From contig DJPN01000021.1 of NCBI GenBank assembly GCA_002438565.1, positions 65,535 through 129,534 of the forward strand: 64,000 nucleotides of DNA, in the 5' to 3' direction. The number at the start of each line of letters is the position of its first letter. Position 1 is the stretch's first letter. Made by a program: the position numbers and the translations under genes. Source of the DNA: Alphaproteobacteria bacterium UBA6411. GTDB lineage: Bacteria; Pseudomonadota; Alphaproteobacteria; CAAGCB01; CAG-977. Below the pieces are notes generated by a model. The model saw nothing but the letters and a program-made list of their open reading frames with translations. It made no database searches and was not told the DNA's origin. Shown in pieces: positions 15,276-23,644 of the stretch.

Positions 15276-16025
15276 TTATGCTTTCAGACTTTTTTCAATC
15301 GCTTTGACAGCCGCGGGCAGCTGAGAAAACGCCATGATTTCGGCGTCGGCTTTCGTGCCGCAGTATTCCTGTTCGCCTTGATTTGACCTAAACAGCACCG
15401 TTTTAATTCCCAGTTGCGCCGCCCCGAACACGTCGCGGTACATATCGTTGCCGACAAAGACGACCTCGTCCGCCGTCATTTCCATTTTTTTCAGCGCTTT
15501 TTTAAACAACCGTTCGTCGGGCTTGCGGTATCCGTAATCCCCCGACACGACAAACGGCCGGAAATAACCGCCCAATCCGACGGAAGCCAATTCCGCCTCC
15601 GCCCATTGAGCCTGCCCGTCCGACACGGCCGCCAGTTTGTATTTCTTTTTCAACCCGTCCAGTGTTTTTTTCACATCGGGATACAGCTGCAGCCGGCGGC
15701 GCGACGCCGCGCGAAACACTTCGGCGGTGATTGCGGGCAAAAGCTTGCGTTTTTTGTGCGGCAATTTGCGGGTGAAATCCGTCGCATGCCCCTCAATCAC
15801 TTCGGCGAACAAAGCAACTATGTCGAATTCGGGATACGGTTCGTTACTGTCCGCGCGCTGCCGCTTGTTGATTTCAAAGTATAATTCTTTGAGCTTCTCG
15901 GGCTTGATTTTAATCCCTTGATAATCCAGAAAAACAGACACCATGCGGTAAGCATCCAAGCTTTCCTCGTCCGTCCAAATGTCGCTCAGCGTTCCGTTGA
16001 TATCAAAAATCAAACCGCGAATCAT
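15276..16025 (-). CDS. HAD-superfamily hydrolase
   Basis: 249 residues from the ATG at 16025. HAD motifs in order: FDINGTL with the nucleophile region (Asp-x-Asn instead of the usual Asp-x-Asp), AVSDG (motif II), KPDERLF (Lys of motif III) and VGNDMYRDVFGA (motif IV acidic residues). The Asn at the second position of motif I is seen in dehalogenase-like and some phosphatase subgroups, so the reaction is uncertain. Start and stop overlap with the upstream kinase-like gene as ATGA, so the two are translationally coupled and probably act on a shared substrate. Confidence 0.8.
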   Translation of the reverse strand: MIRGLIFDINGTLSDIWTDEESLDAYRMVSVFLDYQGIKIKPEKLKELYFEINKRQRADSNEPYPEFDIVALFAEVIEGHATDFTRKLPHKKRKLLPAITAEVFRAASRRRLQLYPDVKKTLDGLKKKYKLAAVSDGQAQWAEAELASVGLGGYFRPFVVSGDYGYRKPDERLFKKALKKMEMTADEVVFVGNDMYRDVFGAAQLGIKTVLFRSNQGEQEYCGTKADAEIMAFSQLPAAVKAIEKSLKA

Positions 16026-17002
16026 GCCTGCAGTCCTCCTTGCAGGCATTTTTCCGCCTCGTCAATCAAACGGCGGCGATAACCGCGGTCAATCCAAAAA
16101 TTGCGTCCGATGCGCAACAAAGTCGTTCCCATATAAAACGGCACGCGTTTTGTTACGGCGTTGAATGCGGCTTCCGCATCGGGAAAGCGGCTGGCATATT
16201 CGCGCAAAAAGTGGTCAATGAACGGCTCGGCGGCCAGTCCGTCTTCCTTGGCGGACATAAAAAAATGCTTCAGCTCGCCCGCCATGCGTCCGATATCCGA
16301 CGCGCGGTCTGCATACTGGCAGCGTTCCAAATCAAACGTTTTCACAACGTCGAAATCCCCGAAAACAAAGTTCGCGGGCGTTGCGTCGCCGTGTATCAGA
16401 ACTTGGCAGTCTTCGCCCATTTCCGTTTTATCGCGCCATTGATCGCGCAAAGCGTAAAGAACATCTGCTTCGCCGTCCGCCAGCAAACTTTCATCCTGTT
16501 CAATGACTCGGTTCATATATTGGCACGCTTCGCTAAAGTCGGCGGGAACATCTATCGCCGTCCTGTTGTGCAGCTCCGCAAAGAAATGCGCCAGCGCGCC
16601 CAGTTTGTCATACAGCAACTGTTCGTCCTTGTCGTCAATGGCGCGGGAAATGATATCGCCCAGCAGTTCGCCCGTACAAAATTCGACCGCCAGAAAGTTG
16701 CTCAAATTTTCATTTTTGCCCAAAGGCGCGGCAACGTAAAACGGTTCTTCGTCAAAGCCGTACGACCGCACTTTGACCAAATTTCCGTATTCGCGTTCCA
16801 AGCGTTTTTCGTCCTCGAAAAACTTGCCGATGATGCGCGCGCCCGTTTGGCGTTCTTCGTACAAAAACACGTCGTTCGATCCGTTCAGCCGCCAGACGTG
16901 ATAACAGGGGTCTTCACAAAAATCCGCAATTTGCGGCTGAATGTCGTATTTCAAATAGCCGTACAAATCATCGTCCGTTTCAACCGTACCCAAATAAATC
17001 AT
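16022..17002 (-). CDS. APH-fold phosphotransferase-like protein
   Basis: 326 residues from the ATG at 17002, chosen for its strong AGGAGG site. It has the aminoglycoside/choline kinase fold signature: LIHGDATPANFVF (catalytic Asp and metal Asn of the Brenner motif) and then FDLERCQYADRASDIG with the DxE-type metal site. The substrate is unlikely to be an antibiotic in this context; such proteins often phosphorylate sugars or small alcohols. It starts 14 bp after the autotransporter stop and overlaps the HAD gene by 4 bp, so three genes form one operon. Confidence 0.75.
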   Translation of the reverse strand: MIYLGTVETDDDLYGYLKYDIQPQIADFCEDPCYHVWRLNGSNDVFLYEERQTGARIIGKFFEDEKRLEREYGNLVKVRSYGFDEEPFYVAAPLGKNENLSNFLAVEFCTGELLGDIISRAIDDKDEQLLYDKLGALAHFFAELHNRTAIDVPADFSEACQYMNRVIEQDESLLADGEADVLYALRDQWRDKTEMGEDCQVLIHGDATPANFVFGDFDVVKTFDLERCQYADRASDIGRMAGELKHFFMSAKEDGLAAEPFIDHFLREYASRFPDAEAAFNAVTKRVPFYMGTTLLRIGRNFWIDRGYRRRLIDEAEKCLQGGLQA

Positions 17003-17016
17003 TGCCGTCCTCCTGT

Positions 17017-20000
17017 TTAGAAAGCGTATTGAACCGCCGCAGACAAAGTTGATATCACATTGTTGTCCGACCTTTTTTGATCCGCCCACAGTTTCAGCCG
17101 CGTCCTGCGCGACAGATTGCTTTCCAGCCCGACCGACAAGGATAAATAGTCTTTGTCCGCGTCTTCCGCAAGCGATTCAAAGCTTGTCCGCGACGCGTCG
17201 TTGATAAAGTAAGCGGTCGTTGTCGGATTTCCGCCTGTCAGCAGTCTTTGCCAGCCGGCATCCAAAGTCAGAACGGCGTCCGCCCATATATAGCTCAGCT
17301 GCACCCCGGGCTGAATGGAAACGGACGTGTCGTTCGCGTCCGAAACCGACAGGTTGATTGCGGACACTTCGCCTTTTTCCTTATAAGCGTCTTGATGCGT
17401 ATAAGCTACATTCGCGCCGACATAAGGCCTCAATCCGAATGAATGGTCGCGGCGCGGCAAGAGCCCCAAAGTGTAACCGGCATTGATTCCGCCCTCGACC
17501 GTGTATCCGTTATATGACGATTTGCTGATGGCGGAAAGTCCCGTGATATCGGTTTTGCGTCGTCCTTCGTAACGCTGGACGCCGCCCAAAACAACCGCAT
17601 CCACATTGACGCGGCCAAAGCGCGTCCCTGCGTAAACGCCCGCGCGGTAATCCTGCACAATCATTCTGTCGCCGTCTTGGGCCGAACGCGTATGGGCGAA
17701 TCCCGCCGTCAAACCAAGCAAAAAGTCGTCGGACGATTGCCAATCAAATCCGAACTGTCCGCCGACCGTATCCGATTTTTGCGTGCTGCGGCTTGTCTTT
17801 CCGGACACGCCGAAACGCGCATGACCGCCCAAAGCTTGCGCCCAAATTTTTGCCGTCGAAACGTCGTCGCCGCCCGACCTGCCGCGGTAATAACGCCCCC
17901 GATACCGGAATTGCGGCGTTTGATTGCGCAAAGCGGGAATGACTTCGCGCTGACTGCGGATTTGAAACAAATGCGAATAAACGTTGTTCGCCACAGTCCC
18001 CGACAGCGGCAGGCTTTGATTCCGCACGGCTTGAATTTGGTCGCGCACGGTGTTTATCGTTTTTTTCAGTTCCGTTCCCGATTGATAATAATAGCCGCGG
18101 AATTCTTTGTTGCCGTCCGTTTTAAACATTTTGTCGATTGCTTTGGCAACGGACAGTTCTTTCGCGTCCAGTTCGGGCATGTTTGCCGGATCGCTCATAT
18201 TCAAATAGGTAACCGTCATATTCAAACTGTTCCCGCTTTTGACCATCTTGCCGTCAACCAGCCCGATTAAGCGGATGGAGTCTTTGAAACCGCTCCCCAC
18301 GGTCAAAGAGGACGACGCTTCCAGCACAGTATAAGTCTTTTCATCGTTGTACATCGCCAAAACCGATGTCGCCGCCGTAAATTGGCCTTTTGTCAAGACC
18401 GCCTCTTCCACGGTCATTTTCAGCAAATCGCCGTTCGCGTCGGTCAGCAAGGCGATATTGCCTTCGTTCGTAAACTTTTTCACGGAAAACGACGAACCGA
18501 TTGTCGCCCCTTCCTTGTTGTTCAGCTCGCCGCCGGAAACGGCGACGGTTTCAAGCACGCCGTGGTTGTTGAAAACCGCCGAATCCGTATTTTGAATCGT
18601 CCCGCCCAAAGTTCCCGCATAATAATTGAACGTTCCCTCGTTAATCAAAACCGCCGTTTCGGACGCCGTCGCCGCAAGCGAACCACCTTTCATCGTAAAC
18701 GCCGATTGATTTTTCAAACCGCCCGTCAGCGCGCCGCCCGTCATGGTCAAAACGCCCGCGTTGCCGACTTCCCCCGACAATGTTCCGCCGGAAACTTCGG
18801 TTTTGCCCGAATTGCTCCACGCCCCCGCAACCGAACCTTTGCTGATTGAAGCCGTCGTTCCCGCCGCGATGTCCACCGCGCCCGCAATCGCCGCGCCGTC
18901 GACAACCAGTTTTCCCGTTCCGCCTGTTTTTGCGCCGCCTTCCAAAGCTCCAGTCAGCTTCAACGTTCCCGCGGAAACGGACGTGTCACCTTTATAAGTG
19001 TTTTTGCCGCTCAGCGTCAGCGTTCCCTCGCCCGTTTTTTCAAAACCCAATTCCTCTGTCGTGTTTCGCTGGGAAATATCATTTGAAAACACAACGTCGA
19101 ATTTCGTCGGAATTTCCAGCGTATATACGGCGGAATCCATGCGCGAACCGTCCAAAGCCCCCAATCCTTTCAAAGCTTTGCCGACATCCAAAATGCCCGC
19201 GCCGTACGCCTGCGCATAAGTAATTGACGCAAATTCGTACATTTCTCCGTCTTTCGTGCAGGATGTCTTTCCTTCGTTGCAGGTCAAGCCCAACTGCTTG
19301 ATAACATCGTCTTGCGTAACAACCGCTTCGTTTTCGCCCGCCTTGTTGTCCGTAAAATAAACAATTCTGTATGCCGTATCGCCGTCTTCATCGGTCAGCT
19401 GCTGTTCCGCATAGGCCGAAAAGCCCGAAAAATCATTATTGGCCGTCGTCAGCAATACGTCACCGATTTGCTTGCCGCTCAGAAACGAAAACTTTTCCTG
19501 CACCAAAGCCGCCGCGCCCGATACAATCGGAGCCGCCGCCGACGTCCCGCTGACAGCCTCGTAACCGTTATTCCCTTCTCCGCCCGTTGCCGCGTAAATA
19601 CCGACACCGGGGGCGGAAATCGTCCAATTCGCCGCATCCCCCGCCAAATTTGTAAAGCTTGCCAAAAAAGAGGAACTGCTTTTGTCTTGCGAGGAATCAA
19701 ACGCGACAACGTTAATCACATTTTTCAGCGTGCCGTCTGCAATCGGCGCCGCCGCGGGCAATAACGGATTGACGCCCATTTCGTTTCCCGCAGAAGCGAC
19801 CAGCAGCTTGTTGGACACTTTACGCGCCAAATCCGCATATGCCTTTTTTGCCTCTTCGGTCAAAGAACTGCCCCAACTGGCATTAATAATTTTAACGTCT
19901 TTGTACGCATCCGACGCCAATGTATCGAAAATAGAGCTTATCGTCTGACAGGTCGTGCAAACCGAATTGTCTTCGCTGGCTATGTCCTTTCCCGAAAAAG

Positions 20001-20319
20001 CCAGCAAATACGAATTGTACGCCACCCCCTGCAAACCCAGATCGTTTTGCGCCGCACCGATAACCGAAGCAACCGCCGTGCCGTGATTTTGCCGATGATC
20101 GCCCGACAGCGTCATTTTGTCCTTAAATTCCTGATGCGTCGCCCAAAAACCGTTGTCAACGATTGCGACGCGCACATCCTTGCCGGACAGCCCTTCTTCA
20201 TACGCCGAGGACAAGTTGATGGCGTCCCACGCGGATTTATTGACATTGTATTCGGCATCCGAAGCCGACGCGGCGGCGGGGAACACCAACAAAGACAAAA
20301 CAAACGGCAGTTTATTCAT
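17017..20319 (-). CDS. Subtilisin-like (S8) autotransporter protease
   Basis: 1100 residues. A signal peptide (1 to about 20, ending ASAS) is followed by an S8 peptidase domain with catalytic Asp55 (AIVDNGF), His79 (NHGTAVAS) and Ser260 (SGTSAAAP), plus oxyanion Asn179. From about 420 comes a passenger stalk that includes the autotransporter-associated repeat (FEKTGEGTLTLSGKNTYKG). The last 280 or so residues form an outer-membrane beta barrel ending in Phe (VQYAF). The ATG at 20319 is preferred because it gives a clean signal peptide. It is likely secreted to the cell surface, with proteolysis of host or self proteins inferred. It is first in an operon with the kinase-like and HAD genes. Confidence 0.9.
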   Translation of the reverse strand: MNKLPFVLSLLVFPAAASASDAEYNVNKSAWDAINLSSAYEEGLSGKDVRVAIVDNGFWATHQEFKDKMTLSGDHRQNHGTAVASVIGAAQNDLGLQGVAYNSYLLAFSGKDIASEDNSVCTTCQTISSIFDTLASDAYKDVKIINASWGSSLTEEAKKAYADLARKVSNKLLVASAGNEMGVNPLLPAAAPIADGTLKNVINVVAFDSSQDKSSSSFLASFTNLAGDAANWTISAPGVGIYAATGGEGNNGYEAVSGTSAAAPIVSGAAALVQEKFSFLSGKQIGDVLLTTANNDFSGFSAYAEQQLTDEDGDTAYRIVYFTDNKAGENEAVVTQDDVIKQLGLTCNEGKTSCTKDGEMYEFASITYAQAYGAGILDVGKALKGLGALDGSRMDSAVYTLEIPTKFDVVFSNDISQRNTTEELGFEKTGEGTLTLSGKNTYKGDTSVSAGTLKLTGALEGGAKTGGTGKLVVDGAAIAGAVDIAAGTTASISKGSVAGAWSNSGKTEVSGGTLSGEVGNAGVLTMTGGALTGGLKNQSAFTMKGGSLAATASETAVLINEGTFNYYAGTLGGTIQNTDSAVFNNHGVLETVAVSGGELNNKEGATIGSSFSVKKFTNEGNIALLTDANGDLLKMTVEEAVLTKGQFTAATSVLAMYNDEKTYTVLEASSSLTVGSGFKDSIRLIGLVDGKMVKSGNSLNMTVTYLNMSDPANMPELDAKELSVAKAIDKMFKTDGNKEFRGYYYQSGTELKKTINTVRDQIQAVRNQSLPLSGTVANNVYSHLFQIRSQREVIPALRNQTPQFRYRGRYYRGRSGGDDVSTAKIWAQALGGHARFGVSGKTSRSTQKSDTVGGQFGFDWQSSDDFLLGLTAGFAHTRSAQDGDRMIVQDYRAGVYAGTRFGRVNVDAVVLGGVQRYEGRRKTDITGLSAISKSSYNGYTVEGGINAGYTLGLLPRRDHSFGLRPYVGANVAYTHQDAYKEKGEVSAINLSVSDANDTSVSIQPGVQLSYIWADAVLTLDAGWQRLLTGGNPTTTAYFINDASRTSFESLAEDADKDYLSLSVGLESNLSRRTRLKLWADQKRSDNNVISTLSAAVQYAF

Positions 20320-20437
20320 AGCGGCAACTTTCAAAAATTTTTTAGGATTATTATAAAATCAAAGAGGATAACAAAAACTTAAAAATCAAAAAAAGCTTGC
20401 GCTTGTGAATAAAACGGGCTAAAAACAACAGCGGTGC

Positions 20438-20514
20438 GGTCCCGTAGCTCAGCTGGATAGAGCAACAGCCTTCTAAGCTGTGGGTCCCGCGTTCGAATCG
20501 CGGCGGGATCACCA
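20438..20514 (+). tRNA. tRNA-Arg (UCU)
   Basis: 77 nt with encoded CCA. The acceptor GGTCCCG pairs with CGGGATC (one G-U). The anticodon stem ACAGC/GCTGT encloses CTTCTAA, giving anticodon TCT. The T arm is CCGCG-TTCGAAT-CGCGG. Confidence 0.95.
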
Positions 20515-20516
20515 AA

Positions 20517-20547
20517 ATAAAAACCCTCGACTTGTTCGGGGGTTTTT
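20517..20547 (+). terminator. Terminator of tRNA-Arg (UCU)
   Basis: AAAACCC-TCGA and TCG-GGGGTTTTT form a stem with a short loop and a T tract, immediately after the tRNA. Confidence 0.8.
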
Positions 20548-20568
20548 GTTTTATGTGAAATCCGCCGG

Positions 20569-20668
20569 CGAGAAGGACGCGGGACGCGTTCGGCCGCCCT
20601 TGGCGACGACGCCGTCAAGCGGGGGCGAAAGCCCCGAGCGTTAGCGAGCAACCGCGGCGGGGTGATAC
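20569..20668 (+). repeat. Interrupted copy of the tRNA-Arg(UCU) 3' end with a structured insert
   Basis: GCGTTCG at 20586-20592 and AACCGCGGCGGGGTGATAC at 20650-20668 resemble the tRNA T arm and acceptor 3' strand with a few changes, split at the same T-loop position as the element after tRNA-Arg(CCG). The 57-nt insert shares GACGCCGTCA-GCGG and AGCGAGCAA with that element. At the same place it has a hairpin of different sequence, GGGGC-GAAA-GCCCC, so the fold rather than the sequence is kept. Confidence 0.65.
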
Positions 20669-20674
20669 TTTTTA

Positions 20675-20705
20675 TTTTTTGATTTTGGCTCTAAAATCAA
20701 AAAAA
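20675..20705. terminator. AT-rich hairpin, possible bidirectional terminator
   Basis: TTTTTTGATTTT and AAAATCAAAAAA flank a 6-nt loop. It lies after the tRNA-tail element. The rest of 20706-21085 shows only the poly-C tract and no convincing gene or RNA. Confidence 0.45.
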
Positions 20706-20968
20706 AAAAACGCACTTAAATCAAAGCGTTACAACTAATCAGATTTAACGTCCGTTTGATTCGGGAATTTCGGGCAAAATCTGCCGCCACTCGAAATGAT
20801 AGAAAATTTGTCATTCTTGCAAAATATTATTGCAATCAAAAGCTAAGTTTGCTATATGCAATAAAAACGGAGGATATCTTTGAAAAAATCTTTCGTTCAA
20901 ACGAGGAAGGCAGGGGGATAAAATCGAATGAACACAGCATTTGTCAGATATTGCGGATATATAAAATG

Positions 20969-20980
20969 CCCCCCCCCCCC
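20969..20980 (+). repeat. Poly-C tract of 12 bases
   Basis: Twelve consecutive C residues in the 5' region of the heptose operon, about 120 bp upstream of hldE. Such tracts slip readily in replication. It lies in no believable coding frame here; it could alter promoter spacing or be neutral. Confidence 0.8.
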
Positions 20981-21100
20981 TATACGAACGGGAAGCCCCG
21001 CTTATGTCCAGAGCAATCAGCTTAAAACACGGGGGAAAAGTGCCGTCAACGCGCTTCTCAATCTAAATCCCGTTCACTTGATAAATTGAGGAGAGGCTTC

Positions 21101-22573
21101 ATGCCCTTACTGGCTTCGTATATTAGAAATTTCAAAAATTTACGCATTCTGGTTATCGGAGACATTATGCTGGATCGTTTCGTATACGGCAAAGTCGAAC
21201 GCATTTCGCCCGAAGCGCCTGTCCCCGTGTTTGATTTCAAAAAATCGTCCGACATGCTGGGTGGAGCGGGAAACGTTGTCGCAAATTTAGTGTCTTTGGG
21301 GGTGAAGACCTCTTTTATCGGCGTGGTCGGGCAAGATGACAGCGCGCGGGAAATTTCATCCTTGTTGGGAAAATTGGGGGCGTGTCATCATTTGATTCGG
21401 CTGAAAAACTATCCGACAATCGTCAAAACGCGCTTGATTGCCGGCAACACGCATTTGCTGCGCGTCGATTGCGAAGAAAAATGGTTTACGCCGGATTCTG
21501 TTTTGCCGACCATTCGTTCCATTATTGAAAAAGCGGTAAAAAATGCGGATTTGGTTCTTTTGTCGGATTATGCCAAGGGTGTTTTGGCCAAATCGACGGC
21601 GCAGGCGATTATCGCCGAATGTTGCAAAGCGGGTAAAAAAGTCCTTATAGATCCGAAAGGTTCCGATTGGTCGAAATACGAAAACGCAACTCTGGTCAAG
21701 CCGAATTTGAAAGAATTCAAAGAAGTGTGCGGACTTTCCGTCAATCCGTCGGATTCCGATTTTACGAAACATCTGTCCGACGGCGCAAAGCTGATTTTTA
21801 AACGCTATAAAATCAAAAGCCTGCTGATTACCTTGTCCGAACACGGTATGGCGTACATTCATTCGTCCTCTCCCGACGAGGTTTATCAAATTCCCACCCA
21901 AGCCAAAGAAGTTTTCGACGTATCGGGTGCGGGGGATACGTCTTTGGCGACCTTTGGCGCGGCATTCGGCGCGGGCGCTTTGCCCAAGGATGCGATGAAG
22001 CTGGCAAACACGGCGTCGGGCATAGTCGTCGGCAAAGTCGGAACGGCGTGCATTTCCGCAAACGAATTGGAAAACGCCCTGTCCGAACGCAATCCGGCCG
22101 CCGTGCCGAAAAGCAAAATCGTATCGCCGGAACAAGCCGCCGAAATCGCCGTTGAATTAAAGAAAAGCGGCAAAAAAACGGGCTTTACCAACGGCTGTTT
22201 CGATTTATTGCATTTGGGACATTTGCGATCGTTTGAAAATGCCAAAAAGGAATGTGACGTTTTGTTCGTCGGCGTGAATTCGGATGCGAGCGTCAAGCGC
22301 CACAAAGGCGATTCCCGCCCGATCCAAGATGAAAAAACGCGCGCTTTGCTGGTCGCTTCATTGGAAACGGTGGATTATGTCATCGTTTTTGACGACGACA
22401 CGGCGCTTCCTTTGGTCGAAAAAATCCGTCCCGACGTTATCGCGAAAGAGGGTTATTTGCTTCAAAACTGGCCGGAGGCGCAATTCGTCGTTTCTTACGG
22501 CGGCCGCGCCGTTACGTTAAAGCGCGTTGACGGCTATTCCACCACGCAAACCGTTGAAAGGATTAAACACTGA
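21101..22573 (+). CDS. hldE: Bifunctional heptose kinase / ADP-heptose synthase HldE (RfaE)
   Basis: 490 residues from the ATG at 21101 (GAGGAGAGG upstream). The N-terminal PfkB-type kinase (residues about 1-320) shows GGAGNVVAN for substrate binding and DVSGAGDT with the catalytic Asp; it makes heptose 1,7-bisphosphate. The C-terminal nucleotidyltransferase (from about 360) shows TNGCFDLLHLGH with the HxGH motif and makes ADP-heptose from heptose 1-phosphate and ATP. Cytoplasmic. It leads a tight operon with gmhA, gmhB and two GT9 genes that supplies heptose to the lipopolysaccharide core. It overlaps gmhA by one base (TGATG). Confidence 0.95.
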   Translation: MPLLASYIRNFKNLRILVIGDIMLDRFVYGKVERISPEAPVPVFDFKKSSDMLGGAGNVVANLVSLGVKTSFIGVVGQDDSAREISSLLGKLGACHHLIRLKNYPTIVKTRLIAGNTHLLRVDCEEKWFTPDSVLPTIRSIIEKAVKNADLVLLSDYAKGVLAKSTAQAIIAECCKAGKKVLIDPKGSDWSKYENATLVKPNLKEFKEVCGLSVNPSDSDFTKHLSDGAKLIFKRYKIKSLLITLSEHGMAYIHSSSPDEVYQIPTQAKEVFDVSGAGDTSLATFGAAFGAGALPKDAMKLANTASGIVVGKVGTACISANELENALSERNPAAVPKSKIVSPEQAAEIAVELKKSGKKTGFTNGCFDLLHLGHLRSFENAKKECDVLFVGVNSDASVKRHKGDSRPIQDEKTRALLVASLETVDYVIVFDDDTALPLVEKIRPDVIAKEGYLLQNWPEAQFVVSYGGRAVTLKRVDGYSTTQTVERIKH

Positions 22574-23139
22574 TGCAGCAGGAAATCATTGCTTCGTTTC
22601 AGGAAAACGTTGCCGGTTTTACGGAAATCCAAACTTTGGCGCCCGTTATCGAAAAAATCGCGCTGATATGCATTGACGCGATCCGCAACAACCGCAAAGT
22701 GATGTTTTGCGGCAATGGCGGTTCGGCGGCGGATTCGCAGCATTTGGCGGCGGAGCTGGTCGGGCGGTATAAAATGAACCGCCCCGCAATGAATGCGATA
22801 GCTTTGACAACGGACAGTTCGATTTTGACGGCGATCGGGAACGATTACGGTTATGACACGATTTTTGAACGCCAGGTCGAAGGCTTGGGGCAAAAAGGCG
22901 ACGTTTTGGTCGGCATATCGACTTCGGGCAATTCAAAAAATGTGCTGCGCGCTTTTGAAATGGCGCGCAAAAAAGGCGTTTCGACGGTTGCTTTTACGGG
23001 AAAATCGGGCGGCAGAATGAAAGAAACGGCCGATATTTGCGTCAACGTGCCGTCCGACGTCACAAACCATATTCAAGAAATGCACATTGCCGTCGGGCAT
23101 TTGATTTGCGGATTGGTCGAAAGGGTTGTCAATGGCTAA
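22573..23139 (+). CDS. gmhA: Phosphoheptose isomerase GmhA
   Basis: 188 residues, the usual length. The SIS fold shows FCGNGGSAADSQHLAAEL for sugar phosphate binding and GISTSGNSKNVL, with the catalytic Glu in AAEL and the His in EMHIAVGH. It converts sedoheptulose 7-phosphate to heptose 7-phosphate, the first step before HldE and GmhB. The start overlaps the hldE stop by one base, so translation is coupled. Confidence 0.95.
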   Translation: MQQEIIASFQENVAGFTEIQTLAPVIEKIALICIDAIRNNRKVMFCGNGGSAADSQHLAAELVGRYKMNRPAMNAIALTTDSSILTAIGNDYGYDTIFERQVEGLGQKGDVLVGISTSGNSKNVLRAFEMARKKGVSTVAFTGKSGGRMKETADICVNVPSDVTNHIQEMHIAVGHLICGLVERVVNG

Positions 23140-23644
23140 AGCTTTGTTTTTGGATCGCGACGGTACAATCAACATTGATTACGGATACGTTTTTGAACCC
23201 GAACGGTTTGAATTCGTTGACGGAATCTTTGATTTATGCCATGCGGCGCAATCCAAAGGCTTTAAAATCATTGTTTGCACGAACCAATCGGGCATTGCGC
23301 GCGGGTATTTCACCGAAGCCGACTTTCAAAAAATTACGGCGCATATGGTGAAAAAGTTTTCTGAACAACGCATTGAAATCGCGGACGTTTTTCATTGTCC
23401 GACATTGGACGGCATTGACCGCAAGCCCAATACGGGAATGTTCGTCAAAGCGCGCGACAAACACGGAATCAATATGGCGGCAAGTATTTCCTTGGGTGAC
23501 AGCGAACGCGACGTGATTGCGGGAATAAACGCAGGCGTCGGAACAAATTATTTGTTGTCGAAAAAGAAAATCGCCGCTCCGATTTGCCCCGTTGTTTCAA
23601 GCTGCCGCGAATTGGCGGAACTCATTGAAAAAGGTGTCGAATGA
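23132..23644 (+). CDS. gmhB: Heptose bisphosphate phosphatase GmhB-type HAD protein
   Basis: 170 residues from the ATG at 23132 (GAAAGG upstream), overlapping gmhA by 8 bp. HAD motifs: FLDRDGTIN with two nucleophile/acid Asp residues, VCTNQSGIARG and LGDSERDV. It removes the 7-phosphate between the two HldE steps. The usual zinc-binding Cys/His loop of GmhB is mostly lost: the segment reads FHCPTLDGIDRKPN with a single Cys, so this enzyme probably works without zinc, as some family members do. The operon position makes the function assignment firm. Confidence 0.88.
   Translation: MAKALFLDRDGTINIDYGYVFEPERFEFVDGIFDLCHAAQSKGFKIIVCTNQSGIARGYFTEADFQKITAHMVKKFSEQRIEIADVFHCPTLDGIDRKPNTGMFVKARDKHGINMAASISLGDSERDVIAGINAGVGTNYLLSKKKIAAPICPVVSSCRELAELIEKGVE

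Noticed and set aside
16040..17020. Long open frame (326 codons) on the plus strand
   Set aside because: It lies exactly opposite the APH-fold gene, whose motifs and ribosome site are clear; the amino-acid mix is typical of an antisense frame.
20756..21025. 89-codon plus-strand frame containing the poly-C tract
   Set aside because: No ribosome site, composition unlike neighbours and no recognisable domain; the tract makes a run of prolines by chance.
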